Assembly (NCBI GenBank): GCA_937900135.1
Contig: CALCDJ010000087.1
Span: forward strand, 34,340 to 98,339
Length of the DNA stretch: 64,000 nt
Direction of reading: 5' to 3'
DNA from: an uncultured Blautia sp.
Lineage (GTDB): Bacteria > Bacillota > Clostridia > Lachnospirales > Lachnospiraceae
Below are positions 42,393-49,874 of this stretch, piece after piece. The notes under the pieces were generated by a model, which worked only from the letters and a program-made list of their open reading frames with translations, made no database searches and was not told where the DNA came from. The position numbers were made by a program, and so were the translations under genes. The stretch's first letter is position 1. Each line of letters opens with the position of its first letter.

Positions 42393-44786
42393 ATGAAGAA
42401 ACAAAAAGCAAGAAAAAATCCAATGAGAACCTGCCTGTGTTATCTGCTGGTTATGGCGATGCTGTTCACTGGTGTGAATGTATCTGCCGCGGCGTTTGAA
42501 GCACCGTCAGAAGAGTTTGCCGGAGATCTTTTTACCTCCGGACCAGCAGAAACGCCTGGAGTAACGGAAACGCCGGATTCTTCTGCCCCTTCGACAGGAG
42601 AAATAGAAATATTTGAAGATGGGGTATCAACGGAAATACCGACGCCAAGTAAGGCGCCAAGTGGGATGCCGGAAGAACCAGGAGATTCCAACCTGATCCA
42701 GAATGGAGATCCTCTCCGCATTATCTTTGCAGATAAAACCGGGGATGCGTTCTATGAAACTCTGGAGATACAGACAAAAGTCGGAGAGACCGTAGAGCTT
42801 CCTCAGGTTCCCGGATATGAGGGGGCAGAGGGCAGCGGCTGGAAATGGGACCTGGAAGATAGCGATGAAATGAAGCTGGAAGCAGGAGAAGAGCTGACAG
42901 TCAAACCAGAAGAGCTGTTGGCAGAATATGTGATGAATGGAATACTGATTCTGTACGCAGTACAGGGACAGCCTATGTGTACAGTGACCTTTTATAACAA
43001 TTCCGGAACAGCATTTTTTAAGGGTGGTCAGATCAAGGTAGCGGAAGGTTCTACGCTGTCTTTGCCTGATTTTCCCAACAGTAAATATAAGAATTTCGGC
43101 TGGACTACCGTAAAAAGCGGAAGAACAGTCCAGTATGAAATCGGTGAAAAAATAACTGTTCGTACCAATATGAACTTCTATATGATCCGTTATGCGGTAT
43201 CTAAGGTACGGACGTTGAATTTTCGGAATCCCAATGGCTCTGCCAATTCCCAATTTTATGCATTGGAGCAGTCTGTACTCACCGGTACGAAGGTGAAACT
43301 TCCAAAGGTTCCTGTGGTAACCGGATATACAGCTCTTGGATGGTCTACGAAGAAAAATGCATCCGAAGCCAAATATCTGGAAGGTCAGACCTTGAAAATA
43401 ACGAAAAATATGACACTGTATGCAGTGCGTAAGAAGGTACCCACGTATTCGGTCACCTTTAATAACAACAGTGGAACCAGTAAGAGCAAGGTGTATACGT
43501 CCCTGAACCGTAAAGTTTCCAAGAATGCCTACATGGTTTTGCCGGAAGTACCTAAGGCCAAGGGATATCAGAATATCGGCTGGACTACCACGCTGAAGGG
43601 AAGCAAGCCCCTCTATAAAGAAGGAAGCAAAGTCAAGGTTACCAAAAGCATGAAATTCTATGCGGTACGCAAAAAAAGCGCGTACTATACCGTGAATTTT
43701 TATCTGGGAAATGGCTCCTCCAACAGCGCATACAAAAAATTGAGCAAGAAAGTGGAACAGGGAACGACTATTACGCTTCCGGAGGTTCCAGAACGTTCCG
43801 GTTATCTGAATCGGGGATGGACTACGAAGAAAAATAGCAGTTCTGTGACCAATCGTGAAGAAACAAAGTATAAGGTAACGAAAAATACTTCTTTCTATGC
43901 AGTTCAGATAGAGTCTGTAACCGTAACACTTCACCAAAACAGCGGCGCAATTTATAAAGAACTGAGAGTTGGAAAAGGCAATTCCCTGATTTTGCCGGGA
44001 GTTTCCAATAAGCAGAATTACACCATGATGGGCTGGTCCACGAAACCCAGCCAGTCTGTGAATCCGGAATACGAAGTGGGAGAGACACTGAAGATTAACG
44101 AAAATCTACATCTGTATGCGGTGGTCTTTAACAGAAGCAATGAGCAGGAGATCACGGCAGAATATCTGGCACAGCCAGATCTTCGGAAGTATAAACAGGT
44201 GATCTTTGTGGGGGATTCCAGAACCCGGCGTATGCAGACAACGCTGTCGAATCAGTTTGGTTCTTCCATTACCCAGGGGGTTTCCTATGTATGTCTGGAT
44301 GGTGCAGGTCTAAGCTGGCTGAAGTCAGAGGGATATATGAAATTGATGGAACTGGTAAAAGATGGAAGTAACAGCATTCTTCAGAAGAAAACAGCAGTTA
44401 TCTTTAACTTTGGAATTAACGATTTGTATAACAGTTCCAATTACATTTCCTATATGAACAGTCTTGCTTCTGTATTGCAGAAAAAAGGCTGTAAGCTGTT
44501 CTATATGTCCGTCAATCCGGTGAATGATAAGATGATTCAGGCGTCAGGCAAAACCTCCAGACCGGAGAAGGAAGTGCGGGCATTTAACAGTGCCATACAG
44601 AGCGGATTGTGTAATGGAGGAAACTATACCTACATTGATATGTACTCCTATCTGATGCAGACCGGCTTTGGTACAGATGCCAGTGTCAATGGAGTGGACA
44701 GCGGTACAGATGACGGACTCCACTACACCACAAAAACATATAAGCGAATCTATCAACAGTGTATCAATGTAGTGAACAAGGCGTAA
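42393..44786 (+). CDS. Secreted surface protein: six beta-repeats fused to an SGNH hydrolase domain
   Basis: 797-residue exported protein. Signal peptide (LCYLLVMAMLFTGVNVSAAA); a Thr/Pro/Ser/Glu linker (about 40-110); six repeats of 65-80 residues, each like TVTFYNNSG...LPEVP...GWTTK...YAV, resembling Listeria-Bacteroides (InlB B) repeats; then an SGNH domain from about residue 610: QVIFVGDSRTRRMQ (block I Ser), FNFGINDLYN (block III Asn) and DDGLHYTTKTYKRI (Asp/His). No sorting motif is seen. It may deacylate a surface glycan. Starts at ATG 42393, after GAGGAGAG. Confidence 0.85.
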   Translation: MKKQKARKNPMRTCLCYLLVMAMLFTGVNVSAAAFEAPSEEFAGDLFTSGPAETPGVTETPDSSAPSTGEIEIFEDGVSTEIPTPSKAPSGMPEEPGDSNLIQNGDPLRIIFADKTGDAFYETLEIQTKVGETVELPQVPGYEGAEGSGWKWDLEDSDEMKLEAGEELTVKPEELLAEYVMNGILILYAVQGQPMCTVTFYNNSGTAFFKGGQIKVAEGSTLSLPDFPNSKYKNFGWTTVKSGRTVQYEIGEKITVRTNMNFYMIRYAVSKVRTLNFRNPNGSANSQFYALEQSVLTGTKVKLPKVPVVTGYTALGWSTKKNASEAKYLEGQTLKITKNMTLYAVRKKVPTYSVTFNNNSGTSKSKVYTSLNRKVSKNAYMVLPEVPKAKGYQNIGWTTTLKGSKPLYKEGSKVKVTKSMKFYAVRKKSAYYTVNFYLGNGSSNSAYKKLSKKVEQGTTITLPEVPERSGYLNRGWTTKKNSSSVTNREETKYKVTKNTSFYAVQIESVTVTLHQNSGAIYKELRVGKGNSLILPGVSNKQNYTMMGWSTKPSQSVNPEYEVGETLKINENLHLYAVVFNRSNEQEITAEYLAQPDLRKYKQVIFVGDSRTRRMQTTLSNQFGSSITQGVSYVCLDGAGLSWLKSEGYMKLMELVKDGSNSILQKKTAVIFNFGINDLYNSSNYISYMNSLASVLQKKGCKLFYMSVNPVNDKMIQASGKTSRPEKEVRAFNSAIQSGLCNGGNYTYIDMYSYLMQTGFGTDASVNGVDSGTDDGLHYTTKTYKRIYQQCINVVNKA

Positions 44787-44821
44787 GAGATACACGGGAA
44801 GATGTTTTGATTTTTTGAAAG

Positions 44822-44857
44822 AAAGCCCCTGAATTTCTCATTTCGGGGGCTTTTTTT
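44822..44857 (+). terminator. Terminator after the surface protein gene
   Basis: AAAGCCCC (44822-44829) pairs with GGGGCTTT (44846-44853), with a run of seven T at 44851-44857. Confidence 0.87.
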
Positions 44858-44870
44858 GATGGGGGTTCTA

Positions 44871-44879
44871 TGCTATACT
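44871..44879 (+). promoter_or_regulatory. Extended -10 promoter of guaA
   Basis: TGCTATACT (44871-44879) is an extended -10 without a clear -35. It would yield a leader of about 120 nt before guaA. Confidence 0.5.
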
Positions 44880-44933
44880 TGGTTTACAGGGTTTTTGAGA
44901 CCCTTTTATGCGAGTCCTGAAACATTTCACAGT

Positions 44934-44961
44934 AAGAACGCTGGATCGTTCTTGGATTTTT
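44934..44961 (+). terminator. Possible attenuator in the guaA leader
   Basis: AAGAACG (44934-44940) pairs with CGTTCTT (44947-44953) over a 6-nt loop, followed by GGATTTTT. It lies between the guaA promoter and start codon, so it could act as an attenuator. An earlier GGGTTTTTGAGACCC hairpin (44889-44903) may compete. No purine-riboswitch consensus is present. Confidence 0.45.
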
Positions 44962-45004
44962 AAAGCTGCAAAAAAACTTAGATACACAGGAGGATGAGAG
45001 ATTT

Positions 45005-46309
45005 ATGAAACAGGATATGATAGTAATTCTGGATCTTGGAAACACAGAGAATACAGCTCTGGCACGTGCAATCCGTGAACTTGGGGTTTACAGTGAGATT
45101 TATCCCCATGATATTACCGCAGAAGAATTAAAGGCTCTTCCCAACGTAAAGGGTGTAATCATTAACGGTGGAGAAAACCGTGTGGTAGATGGGGTAAGCA
45201 TTGATGTACGCCCGGAAATCTATGAAACCGGATATCCATTTATGGCGGTAGACCATGCGCCGGCTCTTTGTGAGAAGAAACTGGAATCCTGGCCGGAAGG
45301 AGAAGCATATGAGAAGCTTCTGAAGGAATTTGTATTTGATACCTGTCATGCGGAAGCCAACTGGAACATGAAGAATTTCATTGAAGACCAGATCGAGTTG
45401 ATTCGCAATCAGGTGGGAGATAAGAAGGTACTTCTGGCTCTGTCCGGAGGTGTGGACAGTTCTGTTGTTGCAGCTCTTCTGATCAAGGCTATTGGCAAGC
45501 AGCTTACCTGTGTACACGTAAATCACGGACTGATGCGTAAAGGCGAGTCTGAGAGTGTTGTAGAGGTATTCCGTAACCAGATGGATGCCAACCTGATTTA
45601 TGTGGATGCTGTGGAACGTTTCCTTGGAAAACTGGAAAATGTGGCAGATCCAGAAGAAAAGAGAAAAATTATTGGCGCTGAGTTTATCAACGTATTTGCA
45701 GAAGAGGCATATAAGCTGGATGGTGTAGAGTTCCTTGGCCAGGGAACCATTTATCCGGATATCGTAGAGAGCGGAACCAAGACCGCTAAGGTAGTGAAAT
45801 CTCATCACAACGTAGGCGGACTTCCGGAAGATCTGAAATTTAAACTGGTAGAGCCTCTGAAACAGCTGTTTAAGGATGAGGTTCGCGCATGTGGTGTAGA
45901 ACTGGGACTTCCTCACGATATGGTTTACCGTCAGCCATTCCCAGGACCAGGACTTGGTGTAAGATGCCTTGGCGCAATTACCAGAGACCGCCTGGAAGCA
46001 GTAAGAGAATCTGATGCGATTCTTCGTGAAGAGTTTGCAAAGGCTGGACTGGATAAGACTGTATGGCAGTATTTTACTGTTGTTCCGGACTTCAAGTCTG
46101 TGGGTGTGAAGAACAATGCCCGCTGCTTCGAGTATCCGGTTATCCTTCGTGCAGTAAATACCATTGATGCTATGACAGCAGAGATCGAGCAGATTCCGTG
46201 GGATATCCTTCTGAAGATTACAGACCGGATTCTGGCAGAAGTGCCCAATGTAAATCGTGTTTGCTATGATCTGTCTCCGAAGCCATGTGCAACGATTGAG
46301 TGGGAATAA
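45005..46309 (+). CDS. guaA: GMP synthase with eroded glutaminase domain
   Basis: 434 residues against about 510-525 usual. The ATP-pyrophosphatase and dimerisation domains are complete: LALSGGVDSSVVAALL (PP-loop near 145-160), HGLMRKGE, GQGTIYPD, SHHNVGGLP, PFPGPGLGVRCLG and the C-terminal TIEWE. The N-terminal glutaminase is only a stub: ILDLG...ARAIRELGVYSEIYPHD and VIINGGE are kept, but where the catalytic Cys of VCYGMQ should be, Asp83 appears (AVDHAPAL), and about 85 residues with the His/Glu pair are missing. It should use ammonia directly. AGGAGG precedes ATG 45005. Confidence 0.93.
   Translation: MKQDMIVILDLGNTENTALARAIRELGVYSEIYPHDITAEELKALPNVKGVIINGGENRVVDGVSIDVRPEIYETGYPFMAVDHAPALCEKKLESWPEGEAYEKLLKEFVFDTCHAEANWNMKNFIEDQIELIRNQVGDKKVLLALSGGVDSSVVAALLIKAIGKQLTCVHVNHGLMRKGESESVVEVFRNQMDANLIYVDAVERFLGKLENVADPEEKRKIIGAEFINVFAEEAYKLDGVEFLGQGTIYPDIVESGTKTAKVVKSHHNVGGLPEDLKFKLVEPLKQLFKDEVRACGVELGLPHDMVYRQPFPGPGLGVRCLGAITRDRLEAVRESDAILREEFAKAGLDKTVWQYFTVVPDFKSVGVKNNARCFEYPVILRAVNTIDAMTAEIEQIPWDILLKITDRILAEVPNVNRVCYDLSPKPCATIEWE
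46298..46309 (+). repeat. Direct repeat at guaA 3' end (attL-like)
   Basis: GAGTGGGAATAA, the last four codons of guaA, is repeated exactly at 48618-48629. The 3' end of guaA is a known integration site for tyrosine-recombinase elements, so this is the likely left attachment site of the island between. Confidence 0.72.
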
Positions 46310-46333
46310 GAAAAATCTAATATGAGTTATTTT

Positions 46334-46366
46334 GAACGACAGGTGGTCTATATGATTGCCTGTTGT
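46334..46366 (+). terminator. Terminator downstream of guaA inside the island
   Basis: ACGACAGG and CCTGTTGT can pair (one G-T), followed by TTTTC. It lies just inside the attL-like repeat, so may be element-borne. Confidence 0.55.
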
Positions 46367-46520
46367 TTTCTATTATCCATATTTCACGGAAATAGACATT
46401 GAAATTTGTTATCAACGTAAAAATTTAACTGTGAATTTATTTGTTAGATGGTATGTGATATACTTGTGACACAAGCAAATCGTATATTTGAAAAATAACA
46501 TGAGAGGGGTGAGAGAAACA

Positions 46521-47390
46521 ATGAAAAACATGAAAATAGACGCTAATGGAACAGAAATCAGAGTAATGGGCGATATTGTTAATGAGGACGCTTATATTTC
46601 GTTGACTGACATTGCCAAATATAAAAATCCTGATAATGCTTTTATCGTGGTGGCAAACTGGATGCGTAACCATTCCACGATTTCGTTTTTGGGCTTGTGG
46701 GAACAAATTCACAATCCCAATTTTAAACCTATCGAATTCGATAGGTTTAAAGCGGAGTCGGGAGATAATGCGTTTACGCTGACACCGCAGCAATGGATAA
46801 AAGCAACAGACGCAATCGGTGTCGTATCAAAATCGGGCCGGTATGGTGGCACTTATGCCCATACAGATATTGCTTTTGAGTTTGCTTCGTGGATTTCACC
46901 GGAATTTAAACTCTATATTATCAAGGACTATCAGCGGTTAAAGAAAGACGAAGCAAACCGATTAGCGATTGGATGGGATGCAAAGAGAGAACTTTCAAAA
47001 ATAAATTATCGTATCCATACAGATGCTGTAAAGGAATTTCTGATAACACCGACATTATCTCCGCAGGAGATGGCATATACATATGCTTCAGAAGCTGATA
47101 TTTTGAATATGGCTTTGTTTGGAAAAACGGCGGCGCAATGGAGAAATGAAAAAGGAATAAGTGGAAAAACACCGAATATCAGAGATTTTGCTTCGGCAGA
47201 GGAATTGGTGGTACTTATCAATCTAGAAGATACAAATGCCGATTTAATAAGGCAAGAAGTGCCAAAAATTGAAAGGCTGAAAATATTAAGGGAAAAGGCG
47301 TACAGGCAGTTGGAACTTCTTAAAAAGAACCAAGACACGATTCAGGCGTTGAAGCAAAATTTGATTGAGGATTCAAGAGAAAATAATTAA
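46521..47390 (+). CDS. KilA-N domain protein
   Basis: 289-residue protein with an N-terminal KilA-N DNA-binding domain: DAYISLTDIAKYKNPD, VVANWMRNHSTISFLGLWEQ, then WIKATDAIGVVSKSGRYGGTYAHTDIAFEFASWIS (residues about 20-140). The remainder is helical (EFLITPTLSPQEMAYTYASEADI). KilA-N proteins are phage or mobile-element antirepressors and are also scattered in bacterial chromosomes. A 30-bp perfect palindrome lies inside the coding region. It sits first in the guaA-flanked island, with an extended -10 (TGATATACT, 46456-46464) upstream. Confidence 0.87.
   Translation: MKNMKIDANGTEIRVMGDIVNEDAYISLTDIAKYKNPDNAFIVVANWMRNHSTISFLGLWEQIHNPNFKPIEFDRFKAESGDNAFTLTPQQWIKATDAIGVVSKSGRYGGTYAHTDIAFEFASWISPEFKLYIIKDYQRLKKDEANRLAIGWDAKRELSKINYRIHTDAVKEFLITPTLSPQEMAYTYASEADILNMALFGKTAAQWRNEKGISGKTPNIRDFASAEELVVLINLEDTNADLIRQEVPKIERLKILREKAYRQLELLKKNQDTIQALKQNLIEDSRENN
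46722..46751. repeat. 30-bp perfect palindrome inside the KilA-N gene
   Basis: TTTAAACCTATCGAA (46722-46736) is followed directly by its exact reverse complement (46737-46751). It encodes FKPIEFDRFK, a stretch conserved in the protein family. It could form a 15-bp cruciform or hairpin, or be a dimeric binding site. Confidence 0.85.
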
Positions 47391-47424
47391 GAAATGGAGA
47401 TTTAAGATAAGGGAGGTGCAGGAC

Positions 47425-47886
47425 GTGTCAACAGAAAATTTTACAATAACCATTCAGGGGGATAGCGAAGGATATGTAACCTTCGAGTGCCCTTATTGCG
47501 ACTCAGAATTTAAATTGCAAGCTGGAGAATATCAGAATGATGAGGAACCTTTTAAAGAATTGTTTTGTCCATATTGCGGCCTGGCAAAAGAGAAAAATGG
47601 ATTTCTGTCATCAGATGTAATCGAGCAGGCGCAGGCAATAGCTTATAATCATATGGTAGAGGAATTGAACAAGACTTTTAAGAAAATGCAGAGGTCAGTT
47701 AATCGTTCCAAGAGTCTGATAAAAATGGACTTTAAGCCACTGAAAAAGGTAGCAACAAAAGAATTAAAGGATAAAGATACTACGGAAACAGAGTTTACTT
47801 GTTCTTGCTGTGGTCGCAGAGTGAAGGTGCTTTATTGTGCCGGAGCGGCAAAGGTATTTTGTCCGTACTGTGGGGTGGATATATGA
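47425..47886 (+). CDS. Zinc-ribbon protein
   Basis: 153-residue protein with four CxxC knuckles: FECPYCDSEFK and FCPYCGLAK near the start, and FTCSCCGRRVK and FCPYCGVDI at the end. The two ribbons bracket a basic helical middle (LNKTFKKMQRSVNRSKSLIK). Probably binds nucleic acid or a partner. GGGAGGTG (47411-47418) is 6 nt from the GTG at 47425. The stop overlaps the next start (ATGA), so the two form a pair, downstream of the KilA-N gene. The family is not further recognised. Confidence 0.75.
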   Translation: MSTENFTITIQGDSEGYVTFECPYCDSEFKLQAGEYQNDEEPFKELFCPYCGLAKEKNGFLSSDVIEQAQAIAYNHMVEELNKTFKKMQRSVNRSKSLIKMDFKPLKKVATKELKDKDTTETEFTCSCCGRRVKVLYCAGAAKVFCPYCGVDI

Positions 47887-48419
47887 ATAGATTAGAATTA
47901 AGAAAAATGAGTTTAGAATTTCGCAGATTATCAAGTAATCTGCTTAATAGTACTGATGATACAGCAGACATAAACCTTTCACGTTTTTTGAAATTTATTA
48001 ATGGAAATGAGCTGATATCAGGATTCATTAAAGATAAAATCTCAGGTATTGATTATGATTTTAAGAAATGCTACGCTATAGGTTGTTCAGGGTGGGCAGA
48101 TTTTAATCCGCCTGAAGATGAAGCGTGTCATATTAAGGCGCAGTATGATTACTCTGATTGATAAATTACTTGCATCGTTGCCTGAGATACAGGGAGTTGA
48201 CTCAGAAGAAATCGAGAACGTGAAAGATGATTTGGAAATGATTCAGGAGCAGTTGAAAAGCGATGTTCCGAAAAAAAATCGTATAGGAAAGGCTCTTGCA
48301 GGAATCAAAAAATTTGCAGGCGATTTTCTATGAAACTTGCAGTAACACTTGCCTCTGGAGCAGTCACGGGAACAGATTGGAATATGTTACTACAACAGGT
48401 TGAAGATTTTATTAAATAA
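47883..48419 (+). pseudogene. Decayed abortive-infection-like gene in three frames
   Basis: Three overlapping pieces seem to come from one gene. Piece 1 (47883-48161, 92 codons, MNRLELRKMSLEFRRLSSNL...) resembles the N-terminus of Abi-type proteins (LLNSTDD...LSRFLKFINGNELISGFI). Piece 2 (48118-48333, other frame; KLLASLPEIQGVDSEEIENV) and piece 3 (48330-48419, in frame 1 again; MKLAVTLASGAVTGTDWNML) look like its helical C-terminus. Middle residues are missing relative to what I remember of full-length proteins. A natural chain of short proteins is the alternative. Piece 1 starts by ATGA overlap with the zinc-ribbon gene. Confidence 0.5.
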
Positions 48420-48617
48420 AAGTGAAAGAAATACATTTATAATTTAACACGAAACATAATGCTATTATCCGCAGTTACCGAGTGAGTGTTATCAATGCCG
48501 ATAACAAAATGATAACATTAGCCCGTATAGGCAGGATAATATGGATATATCAAATAATCAAAAGATTTACATACTCGACAGAGAATAATTCCTAAATAAA
48601 ATTGATTAGTATTCGTC

Positions 48618-48629
48618 GAGTGGGAATAA
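48618..48629 (+). repeat. Direct repeat 2.3 kb from guaA (attR-like)
   Basis: An exact copy of GAGTGGGAATAA. A partly inverted ACTCGAC (48573-48579) faces GTCGAGT (48615-48621) just upstream, as expected of recombinase arm sites. Together with 46298-46309 it frames a 2.3-kb insertion. Confidence 0.7.
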
Positions 48630-48726
48630 TTTCAGAGGTCCGAAAAAGCCCAGAATGACTGGGTTTGTGAGGGATTGAAGCCCTCCGTGGCAACGAAATG
48701 GCAACATTTTTTCATTATTCATAAAA

Positions 48727-48765
48727 AGAGAACTAACTGATTTTGATTAGTCAGTTAGCTCTCAT
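48727..48765 (+). terminator. Terminator upstream of the IS remnant
   Basis: CTAACTGA and TCAGTTAG pair, with AGAG/TCTC extending the stem across small bulges, then a T-rich run. Between the attR-like repeat and this point (48630-48726) lie CCCAG/CTGGG and GAGGG/CCCTC hairpins and two GGCAAC copies, probably debris of an integrase gene's end; no gene is seen. Confidence 0.65.
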
Positions 48766-48792
48766 TTTCTTTTTGTATGGCAATAAAATAAA

Positions 48793-49230
48793 CCACCTGC
48801 TAGGCAGGTGGAGAGAATAGCTTTAGCCTCAAGTAAAAAACCTCCTGTGATAATATAAAAGTGGGTCCGCAAAATTCACAAAACATTATCAAGAAGGTAT
48901 CCAAAATGGATAAGAATAGTTTAAGTCATACAGCGTGGGAATGCAAGTACCATCTGGTTTTTGCACCAAAATATCGTAGACAAGTAATATATGGACAGAT
49001 CAAAGCAGATGTGGCAGAAATATTAAGCATGTTATGTAAGAGAAAAGGAATTGAGAAAATAGAAGCAGAATGCTGTAAAGATCATATCCATATGTTAGTC
49101 AGAATACCACCCAAATACAGCGTATCAGAAATCATGGGATATTTAAAAGGAAAGTCATCACTTATGATATTTGAGAAGCATGCAAATTTAAAATATAAAT
49201 ATGGAAATCGTCATTTCTGGTGCAGGGGGG
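48793..49230 (+). mobile_element. Truncated IS200/IS605-type element
   Basis: CCACCTGC (48793-48800) pairs with GCAGGTGG (48804-48811) over a 3-nt loop, the left-end hairpin typical of IS200-like elements, 95 bases before the transposase start. The element's right end is missing: similarity to TnpA stops near 49230 and unrelated sequence follows. Non-functional remnant. Confidence 0.72.
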
Positions 49231-49259
49231 AGCCGATAAGAAAAGGCAGAAAGAAATAA
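48906..49259 (+). pseudogene. tnpA: Truncated TnpA (IS200-type Y1 transposase)
   Basis: 117 codons from MDKNSLSHTAWECKYHLVFAP; typical TnpA is about 150 residues. It keeps the HUH pair in KDHIHMLVRIPPK and GYLKGKSSLMIFEKH, GNRHFWCRGE, but diverges right after CRG and so lacks the following YYV segment with the catalytic tyrosine, which makes it inactive. The last 12 residues are read from fused foreign DNA. Upstream ATG 48861 lies in the leader and is rejected. Confidence 0.85.
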
Positions 49260-49320
49260 GCCTAAAAGGCAAAGCCGGAAACGGAAGCAATAAGCATATC
49301 CCAAGGGGATGTGCAAGCAG

Positions 49321-49456
49321 GGATAAGCCCCTTATAGGGGCAGAGCTGGACTGGCTGATCTATAATGATCCGCCTGAGTATGTTGATCTAATTCTGAACG
49401 GCGCCCCGGAGAAGCATCTGAAAACTGTGACAGTAAATAAGCCGTTTGAAAATTGA
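49321..49456 (+). pseudogene. C-terminal fragment of a lost gene
   Basis: The frame ending at 49456 reads AELDWLIYNDPPEYVDLILN and then GAPEKHLKTVTVNKPFEN, a credible C-terminus with no N-terminal part, directly behind the transposase break. Possibly from a conjugative element; I cannot name the family. The rest of 49230-49653 holds only the XRE promoter. Confidence 0.45.
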
Positions 49457-49539
49457 GTGAGAAATAGCCCTGAGGAGCAATTCTGTGGACATTTCGTGCG
49501 ATTATATTGAGTTTTCAATAATTATTTGTATTCATTCCA

Positions 49540-49567
49540 TTGAAAAAACGAGAAAGTATGATATACT
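49540..49567 (+). promoter_or_regulatory. Promoter of the restriction-modification module
   Basis: TTGAAA (49540-49545), 16-bp spacer and TATACT (49562-49567). It lies 87 bases ahead of the controller gene and would drive all three R-M genes. Confidence 0.6.
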
Positions 49568-49653
49568 ATCCTTAAAATCAGCGATTGCTGAGTTTGATTC
49601 AGCTTTTTATGAATTTTTGTGTAATTGACAAACTTACTATTGGAGTGAATGGT

Positions 49654-49863
49654 ATGGAAGTGAGTTATAAGAAGTTATGGAAAATTTTGATTGATCGAGA
49701 TATGAAGAAAAAGGATTTATGCGTTGCAGCAGGCATAAGTCATGCTTCAATGGCAAAGCTCGGTAAGAATGAAAACATTACGACAGATGTTTTAGTGAAA
49801 ATTTGTACTGCCTTGCAGTGTGATATAGGCGACATTATGGAATTAACAAAAGATGTTATTTGA
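49654..49863 (+). CDS. XRE-family regulator, likely R-M controller
   Basis: 69-residue single HTH protein: KKLWKILIDRDMKKKDLCVAAG, ISHASMAKLGKNENITTDVL, VKICTALQCDIGDIMEL, a complete Cro/C1-type fold. Placed 11 bases before the endonuclease gene, it fits a controller protein that delays nuclease expression until DNA is methylated, although YozG-like regulators of this type occur in many contexts. GGAG at 49642-49645 supports ATG 49654. Confidence 0.82.
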   Translation: MEVSYKKLWKILIDRDMKKKDLCVAAGISHASMAKLGKNENITTDVLVKICTALQCDIGDIMELTKDVI

Positions 49864-49874
49864 GGAGAGATTAC

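Noticed and set aside
42627..43937. 436-codon minus-strand open frame
   Set aside because: Shadow of the repeat region of the surface protein; His/Arg/Ile-rich with no recognisable domain.
42990..44130. Regularly spaced repeats that might be a CRISPR array
   Set aside because: They are diverged protein repeats in one reading frame; unit length and sequence vary.
44880..45004. Purine riboswitch before guaA
   Set aside because: The conserved TATA...GGCCTGGGAGTCTCTACC-like core is absent.
46722..46751. Palindrome as a terminator
   Set aside because: It is inside the KilA-N coding sequence and has no T-run.
48118..48333. Independent 71-codon gene
   Set aside because: It lacks a ribosome binding site, overlaps the preceding frame and reads like the C-terminus of the same broken gene; kept only as part of the pseudogene.
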